DNA of 64,000 bases from SZAS-103 sp038316385 (GCA_038316385.1 JBBQAN010000005.1:1-64000); one strand, 5' to 3'. Shown: positions 52,568 through 62,073, counted from the stretch's first letter. Notes: generated by a model from the sequence alone, not told the origin. Numbers and translations: made by a program.

Positions 52568-53357
52568 AGCCGCGCCAGCTCGGTTTTGCAGCGTGGTGCT
52601 GCACGATGTCGCGCCCTCGACATGGCCGGCATACCGCGACTTCGTTGCGGCGATCGACAGCATCGGCGATGTGCCGCTGACCCTGCTGGTGGTGCCGTCG
52701 TTTCATCGCCAAGGTTCGATCGTCGATGACGCGGAGTTCCGGCGCGCGATGGATTCGCGGATCGCGCGCGGCGACGAACTCGTGCTGCATGGGTTCCATC
52801 ATGCCGACGATGCGCCGCCGCCGCGCACTCTGCGCGATGCGTTCATGCGCCGCATCTACACGCACGAAGGCGAGTTTTACGCGATGGACGCCGCGACTGC
52901 ACGTGAACGCATCGCCGACGGGCTCGCGGCCTTCGCTACCTGCGGCTGGACGACGCGCGGCTTCGTCGCGCCGGCATGGCTGCTCAGCGACGCTGCGAAA
53001 AAAGAAGTGGTAGCTGCCGGTCTTGCGTACACCAGCGATCCGCAACATGTGATCCGTTTGCCGCAATGGCAACGACTGCATGCGCCGAGCCTGGTGTGGA
53101 GCGCGCGCAGCGGTTGGCGACGCGCGCTGTCACGCGCGTGGAACGAACGACTGCGTCGGCGGCATGCGAATGCCCCGCTGTTGCGACTTGGCCTGCATCC
53201 AGTGGACATGCGGCACGCCGATGTCGTGCGCTGGTGGCTCGATACGGTGGCTGCGCTGCGCGAGACGCGCACGTCCGTCACCAAGTCGCAGGCACTGGAG
53301 CGTTTGGCTTGTGAGGGTCTGATTTCTGAGAGTTTGACTTGTGAGAGCTTGACTTGA
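52548..53357 (+). CDS. DUF2334 polysaccharide-deacetylase-like protein
   Basis: 269 residues, GTG start, read from within the glycosyltransferase gene. 'CSVVLHDVAPSTWPAYRDFV', 'DELVLHGFHHADDAPPPRTL', 'GWTTRGFVAPAWLLSDAAKK' and 'LLRLGLHPVDMRHADVVRWW' follow the NodB-like order with a metal site (HDVAP...HGFHH...HPVD). It likely removes an N-acetyl group from the product of the preceding glycosyltransferase. The C-terminus ends in imperfect repeats (CEGLISESLTCESLT), a translated repeat of the DNA. It overlaps the next gene by four bases (TTGA). Confidence 0.87.
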   Translation: MSPQPARAAPARFCSVVLHDVAPSTWPAYRDFVAAIDSIGDVPLTLLVVPSFHRQGSIVDDAEFRRAMDSRIARGDELVLHGFHHADDAPPPRTLRDAFMRRIYTHEGEFYAMDAATARERIADGLAAFATCGWTTRGFVAPAWLLSDAAKKEVVAAGLAYTSDPQHVIRLPQWQRLHAPSLVWSARSGWRRALSRAWNERLRRRHANAPLLRLGLHPVDMRHADVVRWWLDTVAALRETRTSVTKSQALERLACEGLISESLTCESLT

Positions 53358-54367
53358 AGCGGCGCTACTGGACGCTGGGGCTGCTCGGCCTCGGACTCGG
53401 ACTTGGTATTCCTCTCGCGATTGGCGGGGCGGCAACGCTTGCGCAGTTGCGCGACTTGCCGATGACGCTTTGGATCACGATCCTGTCGATGATTGTGCTC
53501 GCGTGGAATGTCAACGCCGGCCGCCTGCGGTTGTTGCTTGGCGGGATCGGGCGGCCGATGCGGCAGGCGCAGGCGCTCGGCACTGTCGTCGCGACCGAGT
53601 TCGCGATCTGCGCGACGCCGGCTGGCGCGGGCGGGCCAGTCACCCTGGTCATGCTGCTCAAGCGTCATGGCCTGAACTCGGCGCAGGGCCTCGCGCTGTA
53701 TGCGATCGATCAATTGATGGACATGCTGTTCTTCGGCACCGCGCTCGCGGCGCTCGGTGTTTACTGGCTGCTGGTTCCGGTGCAAGTACACGCGGTGTGG
53801 CAGCTCGCGCCGCTGGGTGCGCTGTTGTGCGCGGGTTTGATCGCGGTGGTACTGTTGACGCGCTTTCATCGCGGCGCGTTGCTTGCGCTCCTGCACGGAT
53901 TGAAGAAGCTGCACGTTGCGCACCGTCGGCGTCGACGCGTCGCACGCTGGGTCATCGAGTTTCGCGGCGGTTTGACGATGGTCGGCGGTTTTTCGCGCAC
54001 GCGCCTGCTCGCGGTGTACGCGTTGTGCGTGCTTCATTGGCTGCTGCGCTACAGTGTCTTGTATGTCGTGGTCAGCGGGCTTGGCGCGCACATCGAATGG
54101 ACCTCCAGTTTTCTCGTGCAGATGCTGTCGCTCACGGTTGGACAGTTCACCTTCCTGCCGGGCGGAAGCGGCGGTGCGGAACTCAGTGCGACCGCACTGC
54201 TGACGCCGCACCTCGGACGGGCGACGGCGGCGGCGAGCGTGCTGGCTTGGCGCTTCGCGACGTACTACTGGTATCTGATCGTCGGCGCGCCGGTATTTGC
54301 CATGCAAGCCGGGAATCGGCGGCATGTCGGCTCCGGCGTCACGCAAGCCTTACGCGCGCCACCGTAA
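53354..54367 (+). CDS. UPF0104 / lysylphosphatidylglycerol-synthase-TM-like membrane protein
   Basis: 337 residues, TTG start overlapping the previous stop. Eight or so membrane segments begin 'LGLLGLGLGLGIPLAIGG'. Conserved pieces: 'VNAGRLRLLLGGIG' (N..R.R...), 'TEFAICATPAGAGGPVTLVM', 'ALYAIDQLMDMLFFG' and 'FTFLPGGSGGAELSATALLT' (the 'P.PGG.G..E' motif). The family is the flippase domain of MprF and AglD-like proteins. A role in flipping or carrying the glycolipid made by the two genes before it is inferred. Confidence 0.88.
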   Translation: MKRRYWTLGLLGLGLGLGIPLAIGGAATLAQLRDLPMTLWITILSMIVLAWNVNAGRLRLLLGGIGRPMRQAQALGTVVATEFAICATPAGAGGPVTLVMLLKRHGLNSAQGLALYAIDQLMDMLFFGTALAALGVYWLLVPVQVHAVWQLAPLGALLCAGLIAVVLLTRFHRGALLALLHGLKKLHVAHRRRRRVARWVIEFRGGLTMVGGFSRTRLLAVYALCVLHWLLRYSVLYVVVSGLGAHIEWTSSFLVQMLSLTVGQFTFLPGGSGGAELSATALLTPHLGRATAAASVLAWRFATYYWYLIVGAPVFAMQAGNRRHVGSGVTQALRAPP

Positions 54368-54543
54368 GCTGTGCCTTATGCCGAGTCAGGCATTCAAACG
54401 CGGCGCATCAACGGTAACAATCGTGGCGCATAATGTCTGTCAACCGGTGGTCTGGTTAGTAGAGCCGGATTTTATTGCGGCGGTTGATTGCCAAAAAGTC
54501 ATCGTCCAGCCGGAGAATGCCGGCGCCAAGCAGGAGTTGTGCA

Positions 54544-55605
54544 TTGAACGCAGTGGCTAACACCGATGCTGCCGAACCCGGTTCGATAAATTCCGATGCA
54601 TTCAAGCGCGATGCGACCGTGAACCTGCGCCAGCTCTGCGCGCAGTTCGCGAAGCCGCATCTGGGTCGCGCTGTATGGCAGTTGCTCAACACGCTCGTGC
54701 CATTCGCGGTGCTGTGGACGTTGATGGCCTGGAGCCTGCATTCCGGCTGGGGTTACGGCTGGACGTTGCTGATCGCGTTGCCGGCTGCGGGATTGTATGT
54801 GCGCCTGTTCATGGCGCAACACGACTGCGGACACGGCTCGTACTTTGCGAGTGCGCGCGCCAATCAATGGGTCGGCGCGTGTCTCGGTCTGATCACGTTG
54901 TTCCCGTTCGGCTACTGGAAGAAAACCCATGCCGTCCATCACGGCACCTCGGGTAATCTGGATCGGCGCGAACTCGGCGATATCGATACTCTGACGGTCG
55001 CAGAGTACGAAGCGCGCTCATGGTTGGGACGCTTCAGTTATCGCCTGTATCGCAGCACGCCGGTACTGCTGGGCATCGGCCCGATGTATCAGTTCGTGAT
55101 CAAGCACCGCTTTCCGTTCGACTTGCCGTTCTCGTGGAAGAAGGAATGGGCCAGTGTCCTGCTCAACAACCTGATGTTACTGCTGGTCGGCGGCACGCTC
55201 GGCTACATGATTGGCTGGCACGTGGTGCTGCTTGTGCATCTGCCGATCGTGCTGATCGCCGGCGCGCTTGGTGTGTGGCTGTTTTACGTGCAGCACACGT
55301 TCGAAATGACCTACTGGACGCGCAAAGACAACTGGGATTCCAATCAGGCCGCCATCGCCGGCAGTTCGTACTACAAATTGCCGCGCGTGCTGCATTGGTT
55401 CACCGCGAATATCGGTTACCACCACATCCATCATCTGGCCAGCCGCATTCCGAGCTATCGCTTGCGCGAGGCGTTCGAGTCGAGCCCGCAATTGCAGGCC
55501 GCGCCCACCTTGACGATCTGGTCCAGCCTGAAATCTGCGCGCTTGAAACTGTGGGACGAGGATCGCGGGCGCATGGTCGGATTTCCACGCCGCGCGCGGG
55601 CTTAA
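54544..55605 (+). CDS. Membrane fatty acid desaturase
   Basis: 353 residues from a TTG with AGGAG seven bases before it, better than any ATG. Three histidine boxes: 'RLFMAQHDCGHGSYFASARA', 'KKTHAVHHGTSGNLDRRELG' and 'NIGYHHIHHLASRIPSYRLR'. Membrane segments lie between them. It is an acyl-lipid or acyl-CoA delta-type desaturase that keeps membranes fluid, using di-iron and oxygen. It lies 176 bases after the UPF0104 gene and may belong to the same lipid-modifying set. Confidence 0.94.
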   Translation: MNAVANTDAAEPGSINSDAFKRDATVNLRQLCAQFAKPHLGRAVWQLLNTLVPFAVLWTLMAWSLHSGWGYGWTLLIALPAAGLYVRLFMAQHDCGHGSYFASARANQWVGACLGLITLFPFGYWKKTHAVHHGTSGNLDRRELGDIDTLTVAEYEARSWLGRFSYRLYRSTPVLLGIGPMYQFVIKHRFPFDLPFSWKKEWASVLLNNLMLLLVGGTLGYMIGWHVVLLVHLPIVLIAGALGVWLFYVQHTFEMTYWTRKDNWDSNQAAIAGSSYYKLPRVLHWFTANIGYHHIHHLASRIPSYRLREAFESSPQLQAAPTLTIWSSLKSARLKLWDEDRGRMVGFPRRARA

Positions 55606-55711
55606 GCGCCAGCAACGCAGCTCAACGTTGTGCATGATCTAAAACGACCGTCCGTGGGTTAGGGGTTTGCCGCGCGCCGCCGCATAAACGGCAACGAATG
55701 AGGAAAGGTTC

Positions 55712-56101
55712 ATGGCTATCGAATTGCAAATGCTGGCATGGGCCATCGCGCTCGGAATCGTTCAACTGTTGCTCGGTGCCGCGCTGAGCTCACAGCAGCG
55801 TGGCTTGGGCTGGAATGTGTCCGCGCGCGACGGTGAGTCCAAACCGCTGACCGGCGTCGCCGCACGCATGGATCGCGCGTTGAAAAACTTCCTCGAGACA
55901 TTCGGCTTTTTCGCTGCCGCAGTGCTCGCCGTCGTCGTCGCTCAGCGCACCAGTGCAAATACCGCACTCGGCGCGCAATTGTATTTCTGGGCGCGGGTCG
56001 CATATGTGCCGGTGTATGCAGCGGGCATTCCCTACGTGCGCACGTTGATCTGGGCGGTATCGCTGGTCGGATTGGTGAAGGTGTTGTTCGCCTTGTTCTG
56101 A
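55712..56101 (+). CDS. MAPEG family membrane protein
   Basis: 129 residues, four membrane segments. 'ELQMLAWAIALGIVQLLLGA', 'RGLGWNVSARDGESKPLTGV', 'AARMDRALKNFLETFGFFAA' (MAPEG N.E...) and 'RVAYVPVYAAGIPYVRTLIW' fit the family (glutathione or eicosanoid-type membrane enzymes). Bacterial members of this group have no known activity. AGGAAAGG precedes the ATG. Confidence 0.94.
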   Translation: MAIELQMLAWAIALGIVQLLLGAALSSQQRGLGWNVSARDGESKPLTGVAARMDRALKNFLETFGFFAAAVLAVVVAQRTSANTALGAQLYFWARVAYVPVYAAGIPYVRTLIWAVSLVGLVKVLFALF

Positions 56102-56214
56102 ACACTCTTGCGTTCATTCCTTGATCAGTGCAAAAACCAACCGGCGTACTGTGCGCTATCGAGCGCAGTCGGTAATGCGACACGATACGGTTGTTCTGCG
56201 CGCTGGCATCACGA

Positions 56215-57042
56215 TCAACCAGTGCCAAGTTTTCCGAGTAAAGCCATCGCAGCAGCCGGGTTGCGGTCCTTCGCGCTGCTGATGAAATAGATGAAGACGT
56301 CGCGCTTGTGTTTGCCGGACTGCGCATCTGCCAGATGAGGCAATTCAACAGGATCGCTGCCTTGCGCCCATGCGCGCGCGCGATGACACCACTGATCGAG
56401 TTCGTCATCGGGGTAACCGGTGGCGATTTCGGCGCGCGAACGCATCAGTCGCGCATAGACGAACTCGGCGGTGATGTCGGCGAATGACGGATGCTCCGGC
56501 GAATCGGTGAACACGGTCGCCATTCCGTGCCGGCGGACGAGGGCAATGTAATCCGCATCGACGAAAGCCGGATCGCGCACGTCAAGCACGTGGCGCAATT
56601 TCAGATCCGCGATTTTCTTTGGCAGCAACGCAAGGAATTCGAGAAAAGCATCGCGATCGATTTTGAGTCGCTTCTCGAATTGCCAGACGATTGGGCCAAG
56701 TTTGTCTTCAAGCGTTGCGATATCTCCGAGAAAGTCGTCGATCTGGCCACCAGTTTTGGCTAGCGTGCGCGACATCGTGATGCGTTGCGGCGCCTTAGCC
56801 GAAAACACGAAGCCGCCCGGCGTTTCATCGCGCCAGCGCGCATATGTCGCCGGTTTTTGCGCGCCGTACCAAGTGCCATTGACTTCGATTGCGGTGACGT
56901 GGCGGCTTGCATATTCCAGTTCCCGCTTCTGCACCAGCCCGTGCGGATAGAAATTGTTCCGCCACGGCGCATACACCCAACCGCCGATGCCGACCCGAAT
57001 GGCGTCGCTTTTTTTTGATGTCTTTTTAGACGGATGGGTCAC
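56215..57042 (-). CDS. DUF72 family protein
   Basis: 275 residues. 'RVGIGGWVYAPWRNNFYPHG', 'ASRHVTAIEVNGTWYGAQKP', 'GFVFSAKAPQRITMSRTLAK', 'LGPIVWQFEKRLKIDRDAFL', 'RHVLDVRDPAFVDADYIALV' and 'FIYFISSAKDRNPAAAMALL' are DUF72 (YecE-like, TIM-barrel). Activity unknown. A Lys-rich N-terminus (SKKTSKKSD) precedes the domain. Confidence 0.93.
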   Translation of the reverse strand: MTHPSKKTSKKSDAIRVGIGGWVYAPWRNNFYPHGLVQKRELEYASRHVTAIEVNGTWYGAQKPATYARWRDETPGGFVFSAKAPQRITMSRTLAKTGGQIDDFLGDIATLEDKLGPIVWQFEKRLKIDRDAFLEFLALLPKKIADLKLRHVLDVRDPAFVDADYIALVRRHGMATVFTDSPEHPSFADITAEFVYARLMRSRAEIATGYPDDELDQWCHRARAWAQGSDPVELPHLADAQSGKHKRDVFIYFISSAKDRNPAAAMALLGKLGTG

Positions 57043-57064
57043 AGCGGTACCTGCAATCTGAAAA

Positions 57065-57501
57065 TCACTGCGCTGGTTTCATCCATGGATCGTAGCTGCC
57101 GAAATACCAGAGATGCCCTTCCGGATCTCGGCACGAATATCCGCGCCCGCCGTACTCAGGACTGTTGATCTCGTCCACGATCGCGGCGCCGGCTACTTTC
57201 GCGCATGCGTAATGCGCATCGGCATCGGCGACGATCACGCACGGACTTTGGGTTTCGCGGCCGCCGATTTCGTCCGGCTGCACGGCGCGCTTGCCCATGC
57301 GTTTTCGTTGCTCGCAGTACCGAGCATGATCATGCCGTTGCCGAACGTAAGTTGCGCGTGGTGCAAAGTGTCGCCATCGGTATATATGGCGTGCTTCTCG
57401 AAACCGAACGCGTTGCACAGCCAATCGATCATCGCGTGCGCGTTGCGATATCGCAGGCACGGAATGATGGTGCTGACGGTGTTCATCGCAAGGCCGGACA
57501 T
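57065..57501 (-). pseudogene. Glyoxalase/VOC-family protein, frameshifted
   Basis: The first half, 'TIIPCLRYRNAHAMIDWLCN' then 'FGNGMIMLGTASNENAW', is the N-terminal half of a VOC protein read from an ATG with GGGAG. The second half, 'AVQPDEIGGRETQSPCVIVA' then 'YGGRGYSCRDPEGHLWYFGS', is read in the next frame. The join lies near 57290-57303, where one base is missing or extra. The whole would be about 140 residues, normal for the family ('PDEIGG.ETQSP', 'CRDPEGHLW.FG.YDPW'). Mutation or read error. Confidence 0.85.
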
Positions 57502-57545
57502 CGGGTTGCTCCCGTTAGCGAATCCCAGGGCCGCGCGGCGCGAGT

Positions 57546-58553
57546 TCAGTGCGTCGTCGGATGTTGCGCCGCTGTTGCCAGGGGCGTCGCCGGTAGCGTG
57601 CCATAGACGGCGTTGGCCTCAGGCGGCGTAGCTGCTCCGGCTGAAGATGCGCCGCTACTCGGTGCGACTGCGACTGGTGGGACTACGATTGGTGGAGCCA
57701 CGACTGGCGGTGCGACTGCGACTGGTGGGACTACGATTGGTGGAACCACGATTGGCGGTGCGACTGCGACTGGTGGGACTACGATTGGTGGAACCACGGC
57801 TGGCCGTGCGACTGCGACCGTCGTTGCGGCCGCCGACGTAGCGCCTGCGCTCGGCGCCACTACATGCTTGCGGATCACCTTTTCTTCATTGAGCAGTTTC
57901 TCGATGCGTGCGAACACTTCGTTGCGCGAGAACGGTTTCTTCATGAAGTCGTCCGCGCCGATGCGCTGCGCGTAGAACTGTTCGGTCGCCAGTTCGTTGC
58001 CGCTGATCATGATGATCGGAATGGTCTTGGAAATCGGATCGCGACGCAGCCGGCGCAGCGCTTCGAAGCCGTTCATGCCGGGCAGCACGATGTCGAGAAA
58101 GATCAGGTCGGGTTCTTCAGACAATGCGAGCGCCACGCCGGACTCGGCATCCATGGCTTCGAGCGCGGTGTAACCGCTTTGTTCCAGCATGCGCTTGAGC
58201 AGGGCGACGATGGTCGGCGAATCGTCGATGACCAGAACACGAGTACCTTCGCGCGCATTCACGCGTGGCTTCTCGCGACGTTCGACGGAAACCGGCGCCG
58301 GTTTCGCACTCGCTTTCGCGGCAATCACATCCATCGCTTCGGCAGCGGTGAGTGGTGCAGAAGGTGGAATCTGCTCAGCCGGAGTTGGGGCGACAGTGAC
58401 AGGGGGTTCGGCTGGTGTAGGCGAAGGGGTGGGCTTAGGAAGCGGGGCGGCAACAGGCTGGGGCGCAGGCACCCGCATCTGCGGGATGGGCTTGGAAGGA
58501 GCGGCCTTGTCACCACCGCCCATCCAGCGTTTCAGTACGTCCAGCATGCCCAT
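57546..58553 (-). CDS. Single-domain response regulator with Pro/Val-rich repeat tail
   Basis: 335 residues. An amphipathic N-terminus (MLDVLKRWMGGG) and Pro-rich linker precede a receiver domain at about residues 104-225: 'RVLVIDDSPTIVALLKRMLE', 'LIFLDIVLPGMNGFEALRRL' with phospho-acceptor Asp154, 'IPIIMISGNELATEQFYAQR' and 'GADDFMKKPFSRNEVFARIE'. The tail is a 16-residue repeat (VAVAPPIVVPPIVVPP) in about three copies, encoded by a perfect-period 48-base minisatellite, then a Ser/Ala end. PilG/PilH-like receivers in this group regulate twitching; the repeat tail is unusual. I used the ATG with the G-rich site. Confidence 0.85.
   Translation of the reverse strand: MGMLDVLKRWMGGGDKAAPSKPIPQMRVPAPQPVAAPLPKPTPSPTPAEPPVTVAPTPAEQIPPSAPLTAAEAMDVIAAKASAKPAPVSVERREKPRVNAREGTRVLVIDDSPTIVALLKRMLEQSGYTALEAMDAESGVALALSEEPDLIFLDIVLPGMNGFEALRRLRRDPISKTIPIIMISGNELATEQFYAQRIGADDFMKKPFSRNEVFARIEKLLNEEKVIRKHVVAPSAGATSAAATTVAVARPAVVPPIVVPPVAVAPPIVVPPIVVPPVAVAPPVVAPPIVVPPVAVAPSSGASSAGAATPPEANAVYGTLPATPLATAAQHPTTH
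57661..57804 (-). repeat. Three tandem 48-base repeats inside the response-regulator gene
   Basis: Three 48-base units (start points 57661, 57709, 57757) differ by only a few bases; a partial fourth follows. They encode 16-residue Val/Pro units. Copy number is likely to vary between strains by slippage. Confidence 0.92.
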
Positions 58554-58876
58554 GGTCTTGGCCCCCACCGCCCGATTTACGTCCAATAGTTTGGCCTGCG
58601 CGCGAGCTGCTGACAATCGGTTTCGTGACTTTCGTCACATACCCGGATGCAACCATGTCCGTCCGCCGGTTCGGCGCAGCATGCGGTGCGCTGTTGCGAG
58701 CTACAGGCCAATAGTCGCTATTTACCAAATGCGCGCTGATTTAGAGCCTGCTACAATTGCCGGTTCGGGTCGTTTCGATCCGCAACTAATGGGCAATCGC
58801 CCGAACCGCTCTCCTGGTCGCGGGGGAGCACCTTCCACCGCAAGGTGGGTCATGCAACACAAGAGTGAGTTTAATC
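58554..58876 (+). promoter_or_regulatory. Leader region of rplY with two hairpins
   Basis: About 320 bases before rplY without a gene; the first part is the promoter area of the divergent response-regulator gene. A TACAAT -10-like box lies at 58752. Two RNA hairpins follow: GCTCTCC / GGGGAGC (58808-58829) and CCACC-GCAA-GGTGG (58835-58848) with a GNRA tetraloop. Ribosomal protein genes often have such leaders for autoregulation. Binding by L25 is inferred. Confidence 0.4.
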
Positions 58877-59554
58877 ATGTCCGACAATCACAACATCCAG
58901 GCCGTGAGCCGCGAGACGCTGGGGAGCAAAGGTGCGAGCCGCCGCCTGCGTACCGCCGGTTTCATTCCGGCCATCGTTTATGGCGGCCAAGCCGAACCGA
59001 AATCCGTGCAATTCGCGCACAACCCGATCTGGCTGCTGTCGCAGCACGAGTGGTTCTACTCGAGCATCTTGTCGCTGGATATTGGCGGCAAAGTCGAGAA
59101 GGTGCTGCTGCGTGACATGCAGCGGCATCCGTACAAGGCGCTGATCATGCATATGGATTTCCTGCGCGTGAGCGAAAACGAGGCGATCCGCATCAGCGTG
59201 CCGCTGCACTTCCTCAACCAGGACAACTCGCCGGCCGAGAAGACCGCTGGAGTCGTAGTCACCCATGAGTTGAACGAGGTCGAGATCAGCTGCCTGCCGA
59301 AGGACCTGCCGGAGTTCATCGGCGTGGACCTGGCCGAGCTGACCGTCGGCGACATCATCCACCTGTCGGAGCTCAAGTTGCCGAATGGCGTGGAAATTCC
59401 CGAGTTGAAGCTGGGCAAGGAACACGATGTCGCCGTGGTGATCGCCAAGCATGCTCGCGAAGAAGTCGAGGAAGCGCCAGTCGAGCCGTCCGCTGAAGTG
59501 CCGGCTTCGCAGCAAGCCGCTCCGGATGCCGATAAGGGCAAGGACAAGAAGTAA
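58877..59554 (+). CDS. rplY: Large-subunit ribosomal protein bL25 (TL5/Ctc form)
   Basis: 225 residues: the two-domain (long) form. The N-terminal domain binds 5S rRNA ('AVSRETLGSKGASRRLRTAG', 'FIPAIVYGGQAEPKSVQFAH', 'DMQRHPYKALIMHMDFLRVS'). The C-terminal beta domain ('HFLNQDNSPAEKTAGVVVTH') and an acidic Ala/Pro/Lys tail follow. A GTG four codons upstream is an alternative start. It is the first gene of rplY-pth-ychF. Confidence 0.95.
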   Translation: MSDNHNIQAVSRETLGSKGASRRLRTAGFIPAIVYGGQAEPKSVQFAHNPIWLLSQHEWFYSSILSLDIGGKVEKVLLRDMQRHPYKALIMHMDFLRVSENEAIRISVPLHFLNQDNSPAEKTAGVVVTHELNEVEISCLPKDLPEFIGVDLAELTVGDIIHLSELKLPNGVEIPELKLGKEHDVAVVIAKHAREEVEEAPVEPSAEVPASQQAAPDADKGKDKK

Positions 59555-59600
59555 TCCCGCTTCAATGAAATGATGCCGTTGCGCGAAAACGCAACGATCA

Positions 59601-59640
59601 CTCCCCCTCTCCGTCGGGAGAGGGCAAGGGGTGAGGGGAG
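59601..59640. repeat. REP-like palindrome between rplY and pth
   Basis: CCCTCTCC-GTCG-GGAGAGGG forms a perfect eight-base stem, and outer CTCCCC / GGGGAG bases can also pair. This CCCTCTCC/GGAGAGGG element recurs after hutU in decayed form. It may act as a terminator or mRNA stabiliser. The GGGGAG end lies 12 bases before the pth ATG. Confidence 0.75.
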
Positions 59641-59652
59641 TTACTTGACGCC

Positions 59653-60261
59653 ATGCCACCATTGCGCCTGATCGTCGGCCTGGGCAATCCCGGGCCGGAA
59701 TACGCCCGTACCCGGCACAACGCCGGGTTCTGGTGGATTGACGCGCTCGCCGAAAAAACCGGCGCGCGTTTCGGCATCGACAGCAAGTTGCAAGCGGAAA
59801 GCGCGAAAGCAGTGGTCGGCGGCGAACAAGTCATGCTGCTGCGGCCGTTGACCTTCATGAACCATAGCGGCCGCGCCGTTACCGCCGCGCTGCGTTACTG
59901 GAAGATCGAACCCGAACAGATGCTGGTTGCGCACGACGAGCTTGATCTTCCGACCGGCGTTGCGCGCCTGAAGTTCGATGGCGGCCATGGCGGGCAGAAC
60001 GGATTGCGCGACACGATGGCTTTGCTTGGGCACGGTCGGTTCCATCGGTTGCGGCTGGGCATCGGCCACCCGGGCCACAAGGACAAGGTCACGCCATGGG
60101 TGCTGGGCCGGCCCGGACGCGATGACGAAGCCGCGCTGCTGCGCGCGATCGACGATGCACTGGCGGTGTTGCCGCTGGCGGTCGCGGGCGACTTCAACGA
60201 GGCGATGAAAAGGCTGCATACAGCGGCGGGGAACAGGGAACCGGGAACGGGGAACGGGTAA
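59653..60261 (+). CDS. pth: Peptidyl-tRNA hydrolase
   Basis: 202 residues. It releases tRNA from peptidyl-tRNA dropped by ribosomes. 'LIVGLGNPGPEYARTRHNAG' (His of RHNAG is catalytic), 'LLRPLTFMNHSGRAVTAALR', 'LVAHDELDLPTGVARLKFDG' (catalytic Asp), 'GGHGGQNGLRDTMALLGHGR' and 'FHRLRLGIGHP'. The last ~12 residues (AGNREPGTGNG) are read from a G-rich intergenic repeat that has entered the gene end. Confidence 0.96.
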   Translation: MPPLRLIVGLGNPGPEYARTRHNAGFWWIDALAEKTGARFGIDSKLQAESAKAVVGGEQVMLLRPLTFMNHSGRAVTAALRYWKIEPEQMLVAHDELDLPTGVARLKFDGGHGGQNGLRDTMALLGHGRFHRLRLGIGHPGHKDKVTPWVLGRPGRDDEAALLRAIDDALAVLPLAVAGDFNEAMKRLHTAAGNREPGTGNG

Positions 60262-60312
60262 GTGCTCAAAGCACCGCGTTTGCTGGTCTGTGTTTCCCCG
60301 TTCCCTGTTCCC
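60228..60312. repeat. G-rich inverted repeat at the pth end
   Basis: A GGGAAC/GGGAACC array (60228-60258) and its imperfect complement CCCCGTTCCCTGTTCCC (60296-60312) face each other over about 37 bases. The left arm lies inside pth. This type of GGGAA(T/C)CGGG repeat is common between Xanthomonadales genes and can fold as a large hairpin. Confidence 0.75.
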
Positions 60313-60386
60313 ATTCAAACCACATGGATGTGCAAGTACCGCGAGCGCAGGATGCGCAAGAGCGACCCATTCCCGGATTTAAAAGC

Positions 60387-61478
<1,092 letters not shown>

Positions 61479-61516
61479 CCGAACCTTACAAGAGATCGCG
61501 CATCGAGGAGCAGCCC

Positions 61517-62029
61517 ATGCCAGCAAATCGCCGTGAAGTGACCCTGCGCTTTCTCGCCGAGCCGTCCGACGTGAATTTCGGCGGCAAGATGTTCGGCGGC
61601 GCGGTGATGAAATGGATCGATCTGGCCGGTTACGCGTGCGCGAGCGGCTGGAGTGGCAGCTATTGCGTGACCATTTATGTTGGCGGTATCGGTTTCGAAC
61701 GGCCGATCATGATCGGCAGCCTGGTCGAGGCGCGGGCGAAAGTCGTGCTGACCGGCAGCAGCAGCATGCATATTGCCGTGGACGTTTACAGCCGCGGCCT
61801 GCGTGAGACGGTGTGGGCGCGCACGACCACGTGCCTGATCGTGTTCGTCGCGGTGGACGAGGCCGGCAAGCCGCATCCGGTGCCGCCCTGGGTGCCGGTG
61901 ACCGATGCGGATCGCCTGCTGGCCGATTACGCCGACGACATGAAGGCGCAATCGCAGCAAATGGAAGCCAAGCGCGCCAGCTGGCTAGCCCCGGCCGGAA
62001 TTGCAGATGGTGACTCGCCCTCCCGTTGA
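61517..62029 (+). CDS. Acyl-CoA thioesterase (hot-dog fold)
   Basis: 170 residues; GAGGAG precedes the ATG. 'TLRFLAEPSDVNFGGKMFGG', 'AVMKWIDLAGYACASGWSG', 'VGGIGFERPIMIGSLVEARA', 'SSSMHIAVDVYSRGLRETVW' and 'ARTTTCLIVFVAVDEAGKPH' are YciA/BACH-type. It cleaves acyl-CoA to fatty acid and CoA. A 38-base gap separates it from ychF. Confidence 0.93.
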   Translation: MPANRREVTLRFLAEPSDVNFGGKMFGGAVMKWIDLAGYACASGWSGSYCVTIYVGGIGFERPIMIGSLVEARAKVVLTGSSSMHIAVDVYSRGLRETVWARTTTCLIVFVAVDEAGKPHPVPPWVPVTDADRLLADYADDMKAQSQQMEAKRASWLAPAGIADGDSPSR

Positions 62030-62073
62030 CTTCGCGCCCGGCAAAGCTCACAATTCACGGCTCTTTGTCGGAT

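Noticed and set aside
52877..54346. A 489-codon minus-strand frame
   Set aside because: Antisense to the deacetylase and UPF0104 genes; composition typical of a shadow frame.
54297..54560. Small plus-strand frame between the UPF0104 and desaturase genes
   Set aside because: Overlaps both neighbours in another frame; the desaturase start with its AGGAG site lies inside it.
57661..57804. CRISPR-like tandem repeat
   Set aside because: Units are contiguous with no spacers and lie in frame inside a gene; it is a coding minisatellite.
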